Assembly: GCA_029883145.1 (NCBI GenBank)
Contig: JAOUJR010000134.1
Span: 1-5,383, forward strand
Source: Nitrospirota bacterium
Lineage (GTDB): Bacteria; Nitrospirota; Thermodesulfovibrionia; Thermodesulfovibrionales; SM23-35
Direction: 5' to 3'
Length of the DNA: 5,383 nt
Below the pieces are notes generated by a model that did no database searches, had not been told where the DNA came from, and worked only from the letters and a program-made list of their open reading frames with translations. This document shows positions 5,382 to 5,383 of the stretch, one piece after another. Position 1 is the first letter of the stretch, and the number at the start of each line of letters is the position of its first letter. The translations under genes and the position numbers were made by a program.

Positions 5382-5383
5382 TC

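Overview
The window is a compact, moderately AT-rich bacterial segment. It is built around the core of a peptide/nickel-type (Dpp/Opp family) ABC importer. Closely packed genes, a compact pyrE and a small four-cysteine protein of a kind I associate with anaerobic deltaproteobacteria-like and Nitrospirota lineages suggest such an organism. That placement is a low-confidence inference, because no marker gene is present.

Layout. On the + strand are the 3' part of a DppB-type permease (1-555, cut by the window edge) and a complete DppC-type permease (599-1450). They are separated by a 43-bp spacer holding an 8-bp tandem repeat. The gap 1451-1739 contains no gene. It carries two separate inverted-repeat structures: a long imperfect palindrome (1456-1605), and a compact 118-bp element with near-perfect ends and internal hairpins (1635-1752). 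The right end of the second one forms the last codons and the stop of the next gene.

On the - strand, reading from right to left, are a small cysteine-motif protein (5351-5124), a strong sigma70-like promoter (5102-5073), a six-repeat TPR protein (5063-4356), the two importer ATPases DppD (4349-3333) and DppF (3345-2347), and orotate phosphoribosyltransferase PyrE (2318-1740). TPR-dppD-dppF-pyrE have gaps of 28 bp or less, or overlap, so they look like one transcription unit. The promoter sits so close to the TPR start codon that the mRNA is probably leaderless.

How the genes fit together. DppB and DppC would form the membrane channel, and DppD and DppF the two ATPases that power it. The usual single operon is here split into two convergent transcription units, with no binding protein visible in the window. 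The ATPase genes share a transcript with a TPR protein and a pyrimidine biosynthesis enzyme, which have no obvious link to peptide uptake.

Most of the window is ordinary. The parts worth a second look are the two inverted-repeat elements, the 7-bp tandem repeats translated in frame inside the C-terminal tails of both ATPases, the Asp-to-Ala change beside the switch histidine of DppF, and the probable leaderless operon promoter. I found no convincing new multi-gene system.
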